This document shows positions 1 through 12,749 of a DNA stretch of 64,000 nucleotides, piece after piece; positions within the stretch are counted from its first letter, which is position 1, and each line of letters begins with the position of its first letter. The stretch comes from Heterodera schachtii (Eukaryota; Nematoda; Chromadorea; Rhabditida; Heteroderidae). Both the position numbers and the translations under genes were made by a program. The DNA is taken from positions 101,227 to 165,226 of the forward strand of contig SIJG01000123.1 of NCBI GenBank assembly GCA_023374025.1. Direction: 5' to 3'. The notes under the pieces are model-generated. The model saw only the letters and a program-made list of their open reading frames with translations, was not told the origin of the DNA and did no database searches.

Positions 1-110
1 TTTTTGGCCCATTGATCAAATCAATCATCGTGTCCATTGAATGCCTCCTGATCCACTCACTCTAAGTGCCTAATTCATTCATTATCTCTTTACCCTACAC
101 AAAATAATTA
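1..110. other. Left flank of the satellite array
   Basis: This is non-repetitive sequence, less extreme in AT than the rest. It ends where the satellite begins, so the left edge of the array is captured. I see no gene in it. Confidence 0.6.
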
Positions 111-3100
111 GGAGAATAAACTGTTTGCGAAAAGAAATCTAAACCAAAATTACATTCTGTTGTCCCAATTGTTCACTGTGACAAAAAGGTGGGAGATTAA
201 TGAAAATTGCATATGTTCCGAGAAGCACAAATAAATGGTGAACTTGTCTTTTGTTTCTATGCTTGTTTAGGAACAGAAACATTTAATTGTTTTATTTAGT
301 GTCTTTATTTTATTGGAATATCTCTTCCAGAAAGTTAAAAAATTTGAAATGTGACCGGAAAAGCCAAAAATTTCAATGTCTTTAATAATTAAGAGAAAAA
401 ATTTTCATTTAAATGATTTTATTTTTCCCATGATAGTCTGCTAATATGAAGACTGATTTACATAAATGTGATTTATCGGCACAAAGTATAAATTAATTAG
501 GAGAATAAACTGTTTGCGAAAAGAAATCTAAACCAAAATTACATTCTGTTGTCCCAATTGTTCACTGTGACAAAAAGGTGGGAGATTAATGAAAATTGCA
601 TTTCGAGAAGCACAAATAAATGGTGAACATTGTCTTTTGTTTCTATGCTTGTTTAGGAACAGAAACATTTAATTGTTTTATTTAGTGTCTTTATTTTATT
701 GGAATATCTCTTCCAGAAAGTTAAAAAATTTGAAATGTGACCGGAAAAGCCAAAAATTTCAATGTCTTTAATAATTAAGAGAAAAAATTTTTCTTTTAAA
801 TGATTTTTTTATTTTTCCCAGGATAGTCTGCTAATATCAAGACTGATTTACATAAATGTGATTTATCGGCACAAAGTATAAATTAATTAGGAGAATAAAC
901 TGTTTGCGAAAAGAAATCTAAACCAAAATTACATTCTGTTGTCCCAATTGTTCACTGTGACAAAAAGGTGGGAGATTAATGAAAATTGCATATGTTCCGA
1001 GAAGCACAAATAAATGGTGAACTTGTCTTTTGTTTCTATGCTTGTTTAGGAACAGAAACATTTAATTGTTTTATTTAGTGTCTTTATTTTATTGGAATAT
1101 CTCTTCCAGAAAGTTAAAAAATTTGAAATGTGACCGGAAAATGCCAAAAATTTCAATCTTTTTAATAATTAAGAGAAAAAATTTTCATTTAAATGATTTT
1201 TTATTTTTCCCATGATAGTCTGCTAATATGAAGACTGATTTACATAAATGTGATTTATCGGCACAAAGTATAAATTAATTAGGAGAATAAACTGTTTGCG
1301 AAAAGAAATCTAAACCAAAATTACATTCTGTTGTCCCAATTGTTCACTGTGACAAAAAGGTGGGAGATTAATGAAAATTGCATATGTTCCGAGAAGCACA
1401 AATAAATGGTGAACTTGTCTTTTGTTTCTATGCTTGTTTAGGAACAGAAACATTTAATTGTTTTATTTAGTGTCTTTATTTTATTGGAATATCTCTTCCA
1501 GAAAGTTAAAAAATTTGAAATGTGACCGGAAATGCCAAAAATTTCAATCTTTTTAATAATTAAGAGAAAAAATTTTCATTTAAATGATTTTTTTATTTTT
1601 CCCATGATAGTCTGCTAATATGAAGACTGATTTACATAAATGTGATTTATCGGCACAAAGTATAAATTAATTAGGAGAATAAACTGTTTGCGAAAAGAAA
1701 TCTAAACCAAATTACATTCTGTTGTCCCAATTGTTCACTGTGACAAAAGGTGGGAGATTAATGAAAATTGCATATGTTCCGAGAAGCACAAATAAATGGT
1801 GAACTTGTCTTTTGTTTCTATGCTTGTTTAGGAACAGAAACATTTAATTGTTTTATTTAGTGTCTTTATTTTATTGGAATATCTCTTCCAGAAAGTTAAA
1901 AAATTTGAAATGTGACCGGAAATGCCAAAAATTTCAATCTTTTTAATAATTAAGAGAAAAAATTTTTCATTTAAATGATTTTTTTATTTTTCCCATGATA
2001 GTCTGCTAATATGAAGACTGATTTACATAAATGTGATTTATCGGCACAAAGTATAAATTAATTAGGAGAATAAACTGTTTGCGAAAAGAAATCTAAACCA
2101 AATTACATTCTGTTGTCCCAATTGGTCACTGTGACAAAAAGGTGGGGGATTAATGAAAATTGCATATGTTCCGAGAAGCACAAATAAATGGTGAACTTGT
2201 CTTTTGTTTCTATGCTTGTTTAGGAACAGAAACATTTAATTGTTTTATTTAGTGTCTTTATTTTATTGGAATATCTCTTCCAGAAAGTTAAAAAATTTGA
2301 AATGTGACCGGAAATGCCAAAAATTTCAATCTTTTTAATAATTAAGAGAAAAAATTTTTCATTTAAATGATTTTTTTATTTTTCCCATGATAGTCTGCTA
2401 ATATGAAGACTGATTTACATAAATGTGATTTATCGGCACAAAGTATAAATTAATTAGGAGAATAAACTGTTTGCGAAAAGAAATCTAAACCAAATTACAT
2501 TCTGTTGTCCCAATTGTTCACTGTGACAAAAAGGTGGGAGATTAATGAAAATTGCATATGTTCCGAGAAGCACAAATAAATGGTGAACATGTCTTTTGTT
2601 TCTATGCTTGTTTAGGAACAGAAACATTTAATTGTTTTATTTAGTGTCTTTATTTTATTGGAATATCTCTTCCAGAAAGTTAAAAAATTTGAAATGTGAC
2701 CGGAAATGCCAAAAATTTCAATCTTTTTAATAATTAAGAGAAAAAATTTTTCATTTAAATGATTTTTTTATTTTTCCCATGATAGTCTGCTAATATGAAG
2801 ACTGATTTACATAAATGTGATTTATCGGCACAAAGTATAAATTAATTAGGAGAATAAACTGTTTGCGAAAAGAAATCTAAACCAAATTACATTCTGTTGT
2901 CCCAACTGTTCACTGTGACAAAAAGGTGGGAGATTAATGAAAATTGCATATGTTTCGAGAAGCACAAATAAATGGTGAACATGTCTTTTATTTCTATGCT
3001 TGTTTAGGAACAGAAACATTTAATTGTTTTATTTAGTGTCTTTATTTTATTGGAATATCTCTTCCAGAAAGTTAAAAAATTTGAAATGTGACCGGAAATG

Positions 3101-6100
3101 CCAAAAATTTCAATCTTTTTAATAATTAAGAGAAAAAATTTTTCATTTAAATGATTTTTTTATTTTTCCCATGATAGTCTGCTAATATGAAGACTGATTT
3201 ACATAAATGTGATTTATCGGCACAAAGTATAAATTAATTAGGAGAATAAACTGTTTGCGAAAAGAAATCTAAACCAAATTACATTCTGTTGTCCCAATTG
3301 TTCACTGTGACAAAAAGGTGGGAGATTAATGAAAATTGCATATGTTCCGAGAAGCACAAATAAATGGTGAACATGTCTTTTGTTTCTATGCTTGTTTAGG
3401 AACAGAAACATTTAATTGTTTTATTTAGTGTCTTTATTTTATTGGAATATCTCTTCCAGAAAGTTAAAAAATTTGAAATGTGACCGGAAATGCCAAAAAT
3501 TTCAATCTTTTTAATAATTAAGAGAAAAAATTTTTCATTTAAATGATTTTTTTTATTTTTCCCATGATAGTCTGCTAATATGAAGACTGATTTACATAAA
3601 TGTGATTTATCGGCACAAAGTATAAATTAATTAGGAGAATAAACTGTTTGCGAAAAGAAATCTAAACCAAAATTACATTCTGTTGTCCCAATTGTTCACT
3701 GTGACAAAAAGGTGGGAGATTAATGAAAATTGCATATGTTCCGAGAAGCACAAATAAATGGTGAACATGTCTTTTGTTTCTATGCTTGTTTAGGAACAGA
3801 AACATTTAATTGTTTTATTTAGTGTCTTTATTTTATTGGAATATCTCTTCCAGAAAGTTAAAAAATTTGAAATGTGACCGGAAATGCCAAAAATTTCAAT
3901 CTTTTTAATAATTAAGAGAAAAAATTTTCATTTAAATGATTTTTTTATTTTTCCCATGATAGTCTGCTAATATGAAGACTGATTTACATAAATGTGATTT
4001 ATCGGCACAAAGTATAAATTAATTAGGAGAATAAACTGTTTGCGAAAAGAAATCTAAACCAAATTACATTCTGTTGTCCCAATTGTTCACTGTGACAAAA
4101 AGGTGGGAGATTAATGAAAATTGCATATGTTCCGAGAAGCACAAATAAATGGTGAACATGTCTTTTGTTTCTATGCTTGTTTAGGAACAGAAACATTTAA
4201 TTGTTTTATTTAGTGTCTTTATTTTATTGGAATATCTCTTCCAGAAAGTTAAAAAATTTGAAATGTGACCGGAAATGCCAAAAATTTCAATCTTTTTAAT
4301 AATTAAGAGAAAAAATTTTCATTTAAATGATTTTTTTATTTTTCCCATGATAGTCTGCTAATATGAAGACTGATTTACATAAATGTGATTTATCGGCACA
4401 AAGTATAAATTAATTAGGAGAATAAACTGTTTGCGAAAAGAAATCTAAACCAAATTACATTCTGTTGTCCCAATTGTTCACTGTGACAAAAAGGTGGGAG
4501 ATTAATGAAAATTGCATATGTTTCGAGAAGCACAAATAAATGGTGAACATGTCTTTTGTTTCTATGCTTGTTTAGGAACAGAAACATTTAATTGTTTTAT
4601 TTAGTGTCTTTATTTTATTGGAATATCTCTTCCAGAAAGTTAAAAAATTTGAAATGTGACCGGAAATGCCAAAAATTTCAATCTTTTTAATAATTAAGAG
4701 AAAAAATTTTCATTTAAATGATTTTTTTATTTTTCCCATGATAGTCTGCTAATATGAAGACTGATTTACATAAATGTGATTTATCGGCACAAAGTATAAA
4801 TTAATTAGGAGAATAAACTGTTTGCGAAAAGAAATCTAAACCAAATTACATTCTGTTGTCCCAATTGTTCACTGTGACAAAAAGGTGGGAGATTAATGAA
4901 AATTGCATATGTTCCGAGAAGCACAAATAAATGGTGAACATGTCTTTTGTTTCTATGCTTGTTTAGGAACAGAAACATTTAATTGTTTTATTTAGTGTCT
5001 TTATTTTATTGGAATATCTCTTCCAGAAAGTTAAAAAATTTGAAATGTGACCGGAAATGCCAAAAATTTCAATCTTTTTAATAATTAAGAGAAAAAATTT
5101 TTCATTTAAATGATTTTTTTATTTTTCCCATGATAGTCTGCTAATATGAAGACTGATTTACATAAATGTGATTTATCGGCACAAAGTATAAATTAATTAG
5201 GAGAATAAACTGTTTGCGAAAAGAAATCTAAACCAAATTACATTCTGTTGTCCCAATTGTTCACTGTGACAAAAAGGTGGGAGATTAATGAAAATTGCAT
5301 ATGTTCCGAGAAGCACAAATAAATGGTGAACATGTCTTTTGTTTCTATGCTTGTTTAGGAACAGAAACATTTAATTGTTTTATTTAGTGTCTTTATTTTA
5401 TTGGAATATCTCTTCCAGAAAGTTAAAAAATTTGAAATGTGACCGGAAATGCCAAAAATTTCAATCTTTTTAATAATTAAGAGAAAGAATTTTCATTTAA
5501 ATGATTTTTTTATTTTTCCCATGATAGTCTGCTAATATGAAGACTGATTTACATAAATGTGATTTATCGGCACAAAGTATAAATTAATTAGGAGAATAAA
5601 CTGTTTGCGAAAAGAAATCTAAACCAAATTACATTCTGTTGTCCCAATTGTTCACTGTGACAAAAAGGTGGGAGATTAATGAAAATTGCATATGTTCCGA
5701 GAAGCACAAATAAATGGTGAACATGTCTTTTGTTTCTATGCTTGTTTAGGAACAGAAACATTTAATTGTTTTATTTAGTGTCTTTATTTTATTGGAATAT
5801 CTCTTCCAGAAAGTTAAAAAATTTGAAATGTGACCGGAAATGCCAAAAATTTCAATCTTTTTAATAATTAAGAGAAAAAATTTTCATTTAAATGATTTTT
5901 TTATTTTTCCCATGATAGTCTGCTAATATGAAGACTGATTTACATAAATGTGATTTATCGGCACAAAGTATAAATTAATTAGGAGAATAAACTGTTTGCG
6001 AAAAGAAATCTAAACCAAATTACATTCTGTTGTCCCAATTGTTCACTGTGACAAAAAGGTGGGAGATTAATGAAAATTGCATATGTTCCGAGAAGCACAA

Positions 6101-7192
6101 ATAAATGGTGAACATGTCTTTTGTTTCTATGCTTGTTTAGGAACAGAAACATTTAATTGTTTTATTTAGTGTCTTTATTTTATTGGAATATCTCTTCCAG
6201 AAAGTTAAAAAATTTGAAATGTGACCGGAAATGCCAAAAATTTCAATCTTTTTAATAATTAAGAGAAAAAATTTTCATTTAAATGATTTTTTTATTTTTC
6301 CCATGATAGTCTGCTAATATGAAGACTGATTTACATAAATGTGATTTATCGGCACAAAGTATAAATTAATTAGGAGAATAAACTGTTTGCGAAAAGAAAT
6401 CTAAACCAAAATTACATTCTGTTGTCCCAATTGTTCACTGTGACAAAAAGGTGGGAGATTAATGAAAATTGCATATGTTCCGAGAAGCACAAATAAATGG
6501 TGAACATGTCTTTTATTTCTATGCTTGTTTAGGAACAGAAACATTTAATTGTTTTATTTAGTGTCTTTATTTTATTGGAATATCTTTTCCAGAAAGTTAA
6601 AAAATTAGAAATGTGACCGGAAATGCCAAAAATTTCAATCTTTTTAATAATTAAGAGAAAAAATTTTTCTTTAAATGATTTTTTTATTTTTCCCATGATC
6701 GTCTGCTAATATGAAGACTGATTTACATAAATGTGATTTATCGGCACAAAGTATAAATTAATTAGGAGAATAAACTGTTTGCGAAAAGAAATCTAAACCA
6801 AATTACATTCTGTTGTCCCAATTGTTCACTATGACAAAAAGGTGGGAGATTAATGAAAATTGCATATGTTCGAGAAGCACAAATAAATGGTGAACATGTC
6901 TTTTGTTTCTATGCTTGTTTAGGAACAGAAACATTTAATTGTTTTATTTAGTGTCTTTATTTTATTGGAATATCTCTTCCAGAAAGTTAAAAAATTTGAA
7001 ATGTGACCGGAAATGCCAAAAATTTCAATCTTTTTAATAATTAAGAGAAAAGAATTTTCATTTAAATGATTTTTTTATTTTTCCCATGATAGTCTGCTAA
7101 TATGAAGACTGATTTACATAAATGTGATTTATCGGCACAAAGTATAAATTAATTAGGAGAATAAACTGTTTGCGAAAAGAAATCTAAACCAA
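111..7192. repeat. Tandem satellite array, unit about 391 bp, 18 full copies plus a stub
   Basis: Using the word GGAGAATAAACTG as the phase mark, units start at 111, 500, 890, 1282, 1674, 2065, 2457, 2849, 3241, 3634, 4026, 4417, 4808, 5200, 5591, 5982, 6373, 6765 and 7156. Spacing is 389-393 bp. Units are nearly identical and differ mainly by single bases and by the length of A and T runs. Units 1-3 at the left edge are the most divergent: units 1 and 2 have GGAAAAGCC where later units have GGAAATGCC, and unit 2 lacks about 8 bp of TATGTTCC. No open frame spans a unit on either strand, so this is non-coding satellite DNA. The right end is lost in the assembly gap. Confidence 0.98.
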
Positions 7193-8172
7193 NNNNNNNN
7201 NNNNNNNNNNNNNNNNNNNNNNNNNNNNNNNNNNNNNNNNNNNNNNNNNNNNNNNNNNNNNNNNNNNNNNNNNNNNNNNNNNNNNNNNNNNNNNNNNNNN
7301 NNNNNNNNNNNNNNNNNNNNNNNNNNNNNNNNNNNNNNNNNNNNNNNNNNNNNNNNNNNNNNNNNNNNNNNNNNNNNNNNNNNNNNNNNNNNNNNNNNNN
7401 NNNNNNNNNNNNNNNNNNNNNNNNNNNNNNNNNNNNNNNNNNNNNNNNNNNNNNNNNNNNNNNNNNNNNNNNNNNNNNNNNNNNNNNNNNNNNNNNNNNN
7501 NNNNNNNNNNNNNNNNNNNNNNNNNNNNNNNNNNNNNNNNNNNNNNNNNNNNNNNNNNNNNNNNNNNNNNNNNNNNNNNNNNNNNNNNNNNNNNNNNNNN
7601 NNNNNNNNNNNNNNNNNNNNNNNNNNNNNNNNNNNNNNNNNNNNNNNNNNNNNNNNNNNNNNNNNNNNNNNNNNNNNNNNNNNNNNNNNNNNNNNNNNNN
7701 NNNNNNNNNNNNNNNNNNNNNNNNNNNNNNNNNNNNNNNNNNNNNNNNNNNNNNNNNNNNNNNNNNNNNNNNNNNNNNNNNNNNNNNNNNNNNNNNNNNN
7801 NNNNNNNNNNNNNNNNNNNNNNNNNNNNNNNNNNNNNNNNNNNNNNNNNNNNNNNNNNNNNNNNNNNNNNNNNNNNNNNNNNNNNNNNNNNNNNNNNNNN
7901 NNNNNNNNNNNNNNNNNNNNNNNNNNNNNNNNNNNNNNNNNNNNNNNNNNNNNNNNNNNNNNNNNNNNNNNNNNNNNNNNNNNNNNNNNNNNNNNNNNNN
8001 NNNNNNNNNNNNNNNNNNNNNNNNNNNNNNNNNNNNNNNNNNNNNNNNNNNNNNNNNNNNNNNNNNNNNNNNNNNNNNNNNNNNNNNNNNNNNNNNNNNN
8101 NNNNNNNNNNNNNNNNNNNNNNNNNNNNNNNNNNNNNNNNNNNNNNNNNNNNNNNNNNNNNNNNNNNNNNNN
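7193..8172. other. Assembly gap (980 N)
   Basis: This is a run of 980 undetermined bases. Satellite sequence enters it on the left and unrelated sequence leaves it on the right, so the end of the array lies inside. The length is not a round placeholder and is probably a scaffolding estimate; the true array may be longer. Any open frame drawn across it is meaningless. Confidence 0.99.
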
Positions 8173-8187
8173 CACCATTATTATTTA

Positions 8188-8358
8188 ATGTTTTCATGTT
8201 TTTATTTTCTTTATATAATCATGCTCGTTGATTCCAGTCTTTTTGTTAAAAAATTGTTCCCACAGGTACAAGCTGCACTTGGCACATTTGTCATTATCGT
8301 AATCTTCTCGTTGTGCCGTGTCCATAAAAAGATGGTGGGTCTTCTTGAAGGGCTTTGA
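8188..8358 (+). CDS. Possible small membrane protein or last exon (unrecognised)
   Basis: A + frame is open from the gap edge to TGA at 8356-8358. From the ATG at 8188 it would give 56 residues. Residues about 29-43 are a hydrophobic stretch (AALGTFVIIVIFSL) followed by a basic patch (CRVHKK), as expected for a transmembrane anchor with a cytoplasmic positive side. A pyrimidine-rich acceptor-like site TTCCCACAG ends at 8265 in this frame, so the segment 8266-8358 could equally be a terminal exon of a longer gene whose earlier part lies in or beyond the gap. Base composition is clearly less AT-rich than the flanks. I do not recognise the family. Chance remains a serious alternative at this length. 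Confidence 0.3.
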   Translation: MFSCFYFLYIIMLVDSSLFVKKLFPQVQAALGTFVIIVIFSLCRVHKKMVGLLEGL

Positions 8359-8982
8359 TGAAGTCAGGGCGAAGCAAACATTTTTTGGAATTTTTATTGT
8401 GTTTTGTCTTAAGTTCTTACATGTTAATTTACAAACATTTTGCCACTTTATTCTTATTCACTTTTATTTTTATTAGTAATGTATAACTCTTTTATTTATG
8501 TATTTATTTAACTTTAGATTACTAGTTTTTGAAATTATTTGTTATCTTAGCCTTTAATCCGTATTTGAAAATCACTTTTCCTCTTTTTAAATATGGTTTC
8601 GGGCATTTGGATGATGTTATTTTACGGCAGCGTCTCTCTTATCTTTGTTTTGATTGGATAGAGAACTACCTTTTTCAAAATATAATAAATTATTTTTATG
8701 GGTTTAATATACTATGTGTTTTAAATGCTCTCTTGTCTATGAACTTTTGTATTTGTTTATTTGATTTAGTGAGTCACAGTAAATTATTGATAACCACTTT
8801 CAAGTTTATATGTTGTGTTTATTTTTTATTAGTAATTATCAGTTAACCAGTTTTGTAGATTTTTCTCGAAAAAAATTTATAATAGTTCAAGGACACAATA
8901 AAAATTATTTAATTTTTATTTATTCGTAAATTAAATATTTTTTTATTAAAATTGTTTAAATATTGCGATATTTTTCAGAAAT
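8359..8982. other. AT-rich interval with one weak open frame
   Basis: This is mostly AT-rich, T-biased sequence. One + frame is open from 8529 to 8846 (about 105 codons, no ATG at its left limit) and would encode a very hydrophobic product. Because the + strand is T-rich here, stops are scarce and hydrophobic codons common, so I do not call it a gene. No RNA gene or repeat was recognised. Confidence 0.5.
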
Positions 8983-8987
8983 GTTTT

Positions 8988-9234
8988 TGTTATGCCGATG
9001 AGTCCGAAGAGAATAAATAATAAATATTTATTCCAAATTAAAAGGGACAAGGCACACAAAAATATATTGATTGGGGTCAAGCAGGGAAATGACAAATAAA
9101 ATGAATGAATGGTGGTGAACCACGAGGGGAGGGAAAATGGGAGGATATTTAAGGACAAATGGAATGGGGTCAAATAGTGACGTGGCAAAGGGGACAGAAT
9201 GCCAAATACAATTTAAATATGACCCGTCCTAACA
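8988..9234 (-). repeat. 3' LTR of gypsy element 1
   Basis: This is the 247-bp downstream LTR in element orientation, matching 13520-13766 at every base I compared. In element orientation it starts TGTTAGGACG and ends CGGCATAACA. It carries AATAAA words in the stretch GGAATAAATATTTATT, a likely polyadenylation region that is also present in the LTR of element 2. Confidence 0.96.
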
Positions 9235-9242
9235 CCTCCCCC
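9235..9242 (-). other. Polypurine tract of gypsy element 1
   Basis: The + strand reads CCTCCCCC directly inside the 3' LTR, which is GGGGGAGG in element orientation, immediately upstream of TGTTAGG. Position and composition fit the plus-strand primer of reverse transcription. Confidence 0.85.
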
Positions 9243-9265
9243 ATCAAAAAGAATCGGTTTGTCCA

Positions 9266-10789
9266 TCATCCCGGCGAAAAGCGCTGAGGAGGGCGTCTGT
9301 TTCTTTTCGGCCGTCCTTCGGGAGTTCTTGGCACTTCTTCGTCGATGGGTCCGTCGTTCAGTGGCTCCGGTGTGTTGGCGCGCATGGGAAGTTGAACTTC
9401 AGCCGGCCGATCAAGGTCTTCGACCACTGTCGGGGCCAGAGGAAGCCCAAATGCTTCATTAAGCATATCCAAGGGGTCTTCCTCAATGTCCGGCGTGTGA
9501 CGAACCAACATTTGGTTCGCATGGAACCTACCAGACGATCCGTCGGAAAATGATACGTCGTAAATCACACCTTTCCGTTGGGTGACACGTCCGGCTTTCC
9601 ATGGTTGAGAAATTCGATGTCGGGCAAAAACTTTGCCATTGACCATGAATTCTCTTGGTTGTGCCCCGTGACGGCGATTGAAACTCTTCTCCATCGCTTC
9701 GTCACGTTCGATTATTGGGCGCCGTTTGGGCCGCAGAAGGTCCAAAGTTGTTCGGATTTTGCGCTGCATAAACATTTCTGCAGGACTTTTATTTCCAGCC
9801 AGCGACTCATTAGGAGTGGTACGGTAGGTTGTCAAAAACGTGTCCAACCTATTCGCTACCCCTTCCTTTTTCAATTTTCGAAACATCCGTTTGAACGTAT
9901 CGACAAACCGCTCTGCCTGTCCATTCGACATTGGACAATACGGTGCCGAAAACAGATGGGAAATTCCATTAGTCTTGGTGAATTCCTTGAATTCATTTGA
10001 CGTGAATTGGGTACCATTATCGGTGACAAGTGTTTCGGGAAGTCCATGCCGAGAGCACAGATAACGAATTTTGTCAATCGTCGCTGCTGATCCGGTGGAA
10101 CTCATTTCAAAAACCTCGGGCCATTTGGAAAATGCGTCCACACAAATTAGGTACATTTTTCCAAAGAAAGGCCCTGCATAGTCCATATGCACTCGTTTCC
10201 ATGGGCCATCTTCTTTTGGCCAAGAGTGAAGAAGAGTTTTGACCGGTGCTTTTGCTTCTTCAGCGCAAGCTTGGCAAGATCGAACGAAGTCTTCGATTTG
10301 CTGGTCCATCCCAGGCCAATAAACATATTGCCTGGCCAGATTTTTCATGCGTTTCATCCCCGGGTGTCCCTGGTGCAATTGCTGCAAGACTTCCTTCTGA
10401 AGTGATGTGGGGATCACCACCCGGTCCGCATAAATAATACATCCATCTTCGATTGATAAGGCTTCTCGCCTACGGTGAAATGGAACAATTTCGGAAGACA
10501 TATTCTTTGAAGTGGGCCATTGAGTGCGAAGGTACTTCACGACCTTATTGAGCACTTCATCTTTTTCAATCTCATCAATTATCTGATCGGAATTCAACGG
10601 AAATTGCTTCACAACAGCATTCAAAAATTCCGTTTCCACATTTATCAAATTGGCCACGATCACTTCGTCTTCTTCAATCGGAGTCTTCGAGATCAACCGA
10701 GACAAAACATCGGCTTGTCCGAACTCCGTCGTGTTTTGATATTCAATATCAAAATCATAAGCGAGCAAAATCAATGCCCAGCGTTGCAA
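9266..10789 (-). pseudogene. pol: gypsy element 1: end of RNase H and integrase
   Basis: A 507-codon frame encodes the end of RNase H and the connection (residues 1-32, ending QADVLSRL) and a full integrase. The integrase has a zinc-binding HHCC region (H139, H142, C172, C175) with WPG and D203, D257 and E293 as the catalytic triad; 35 residues separate the last two, the D,D35E spacing. The C-terminal part ends in a basic NRRPPQRFSPG tail, typical of the end of gypsy pol. The ATG at its start is probably not a true start: the frame is the +1 continuation of the reverse-transcriptase frame and overlaps it by about 35 bases. Comparison with element 2 suggests one extra C just before LQRW. The integrase itself looks intact. 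It would act on the cDNA ends in the nucleus. Confidence 0.93.
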
Positions 10790-12749
10790 GTCGATTGGCG
10801 GTGCAGGATTTTATTCCCTTTTTGTTGCCAAAAATGGACAGCAAAGGTTTATGATCCGTTTGCAGGATAAAATGCCTTCCATAAAGGTATTTGTGGAATT
10901 TTTGCACGGCAAAAATTAAGGCTAGGCCTTCCTTTTCAATTTGTGCGTAATTCCTTTCTGCTGGAGCCAACGAATGCGACGCATGCGCGATGGCCTTGAT
11001 GCTTCCATCCGCATAACGATGGGAAATAACTGCTCCGATCCCATGCTCAGAAGCATCAGCGGACACAATTATTTCTTGAGATGGGTCATAATGTGTGAGC
11101 AGTTGGTCCGACTGAAGCGTGCCAATGACCTGATCAAAGGCTTTCTGACATTCGCTGGACCAATTCCAGACAGTGTCCTGCTTCAAAAGGTCGTCCAACG
11201 GTTGGCGAATGAACCGCAAATTCTTGACGAATTGTTTATAGTGGTTAACCATTCCCAAAAATGATCGGAGAGTGGACACGTTGGTTGGAATAGGCATCCG
11301 TCTGATCGCATCAATTTTGGTCGCGTCGGGTCTTCGGCCATCCTTATCAATGATGAACCCGAGAAATTTGATTCGTTCTTTGCCAAAAGAACACTTTTCA
11401 GGCTTAATCCGAAAACCAAAATTGTCAATTCTTTTGAAAACTTCTGCCAAATGTGTCCAATGTTCTTTCCGAGTCCGGCTCACAACAATCACATCATCCA
11501 AATAAGCAATGGCAAATGGACAATCTGCCAACATTGAATCCATAATGGATTGAAAAATGCCAGGAGCTGACTTCACTCCGAATGGCAACCGCTGGTACTC
11601 AAAATTACCACGGTGCGTTGCGATCGTACACAACTCTTTTGATCTCTCTTCCAATTCGATTTGATGATACGCATCCCGGAAATCGATCTGAGAGAAAAAT
11701 TGTCCTCCGTTTAGTGTCGCAAAAATGTCCTCAGGCACTGGCAACGGGTGCTGATTCAACAGCAAAACATTATTAAGACCCGTTGAAAAATCAGCACACA
11801 CACGTGCCGAACCAGTAGCCTTTTTGACGACCACGATTGGTGCTGCCCACCGAGTGTGGTCAACAGGACGGATGACATTTGCAGCCAAAAGTCGGTCCAA
11901 TTCAGCTTCAACAACCAACTTGGTGTTGTATGGAACCGGACGAGGCCTGCAATACACTGGCTTTGCGTCAGCCATTAATGAAAGGCGCGCTTTTGCCTTT
12001 TTACAGTGGCCCAAATCTGTCGAAAAGACAGTAGGGAACTTCGCCCTGAGTCTGATCAGTGTTTCATCAACAACAGACCCTTCCTTTCTGACATTATTCA
12101 CATTCAATGTCTTGGCCACTTTCTTTCTGACGTCGTCCATGAGGCCAAAAGCATCCAACATTTCGATGCCAAACAAATTTAATGACCCTCTTTTGGAGAC
12201 GTAAAATTGCCCTTTTCGGATTATCCCTCCGAATTCGAACTCAGCCTCCCCTTTTCCAAGAAGGGTGCATTTTGTTCCGTCGTGGTACTTCGCTTCAACA
12301 TTGCATGGACTCAGCTTCGGTTTTCCGATCCCTTCATGGGTCTCTTCATTGATCACTACAACCTCAGCACCTGAGTCCAGCGCGAATTCCACAGAATTGC
12401 CATTCATTTTAATAGGGCATTCAATCAGCCGATTCGGTTGGTTCACCGAATTGATCAGCACACCTCCAAGCTTGAGGTTGCCTTGCTTATGGCTTTGCAT
12501 TTTCCCTTGCCTTGCCAGCCATGCTTGGTGTTGGCTGCACTGCGCTTCCAAATGTCCCACTTTGCTGCACTTCCGGCACGCAATTTTAATGTGCGGACAT
12601 GCACTTGGAACATGTGAGCCTCGCCCACAGCGCCAGCACACCTTCAGCTGCTGTTGCACTTGACCACGTGCTTCAAAGCCTTTGGTTTTTGGAGCAAAAT
12701 TGTGCTTTACAGCCATAATTTGCTTTGACTGGGCTGGCTGTTGCTCGAT
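10755..12749 (-). pseudogene. pol: gypsy element 1: nucleocapsid knuckles, protease, RT, RNase H
   Basis: The frame is open from just after an in-frame TGA (12750-12752) to 10755; the first ATG is at 12716. Counting from that ATG, two CX2CX4HX4C knuckles lie at residues 27-40 and 47-60, the aspartic protease motif DSG at 114-116, and reverse transcriptase at about 250-470 with D345, LPFG at 377-380 and YLDD at 405-408. RNase H is at about 540-640 with D554, acidic residues near 594-596, and D621. All catalytic motifs seen are intact. Knuckles belong with gag, so translation is expected to begin in the upstream gag frame and run through. The TGA between them stands where element 2 has an alanine codon, so it is a nonsense mutation. 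The frame is lost at the end of RNase H and integrase continues in +1. Confidence 0.93.

Noticed and set aside
7153..8197. Open frames spanning the N run
   Set aside because: They consist of undetermined bases.
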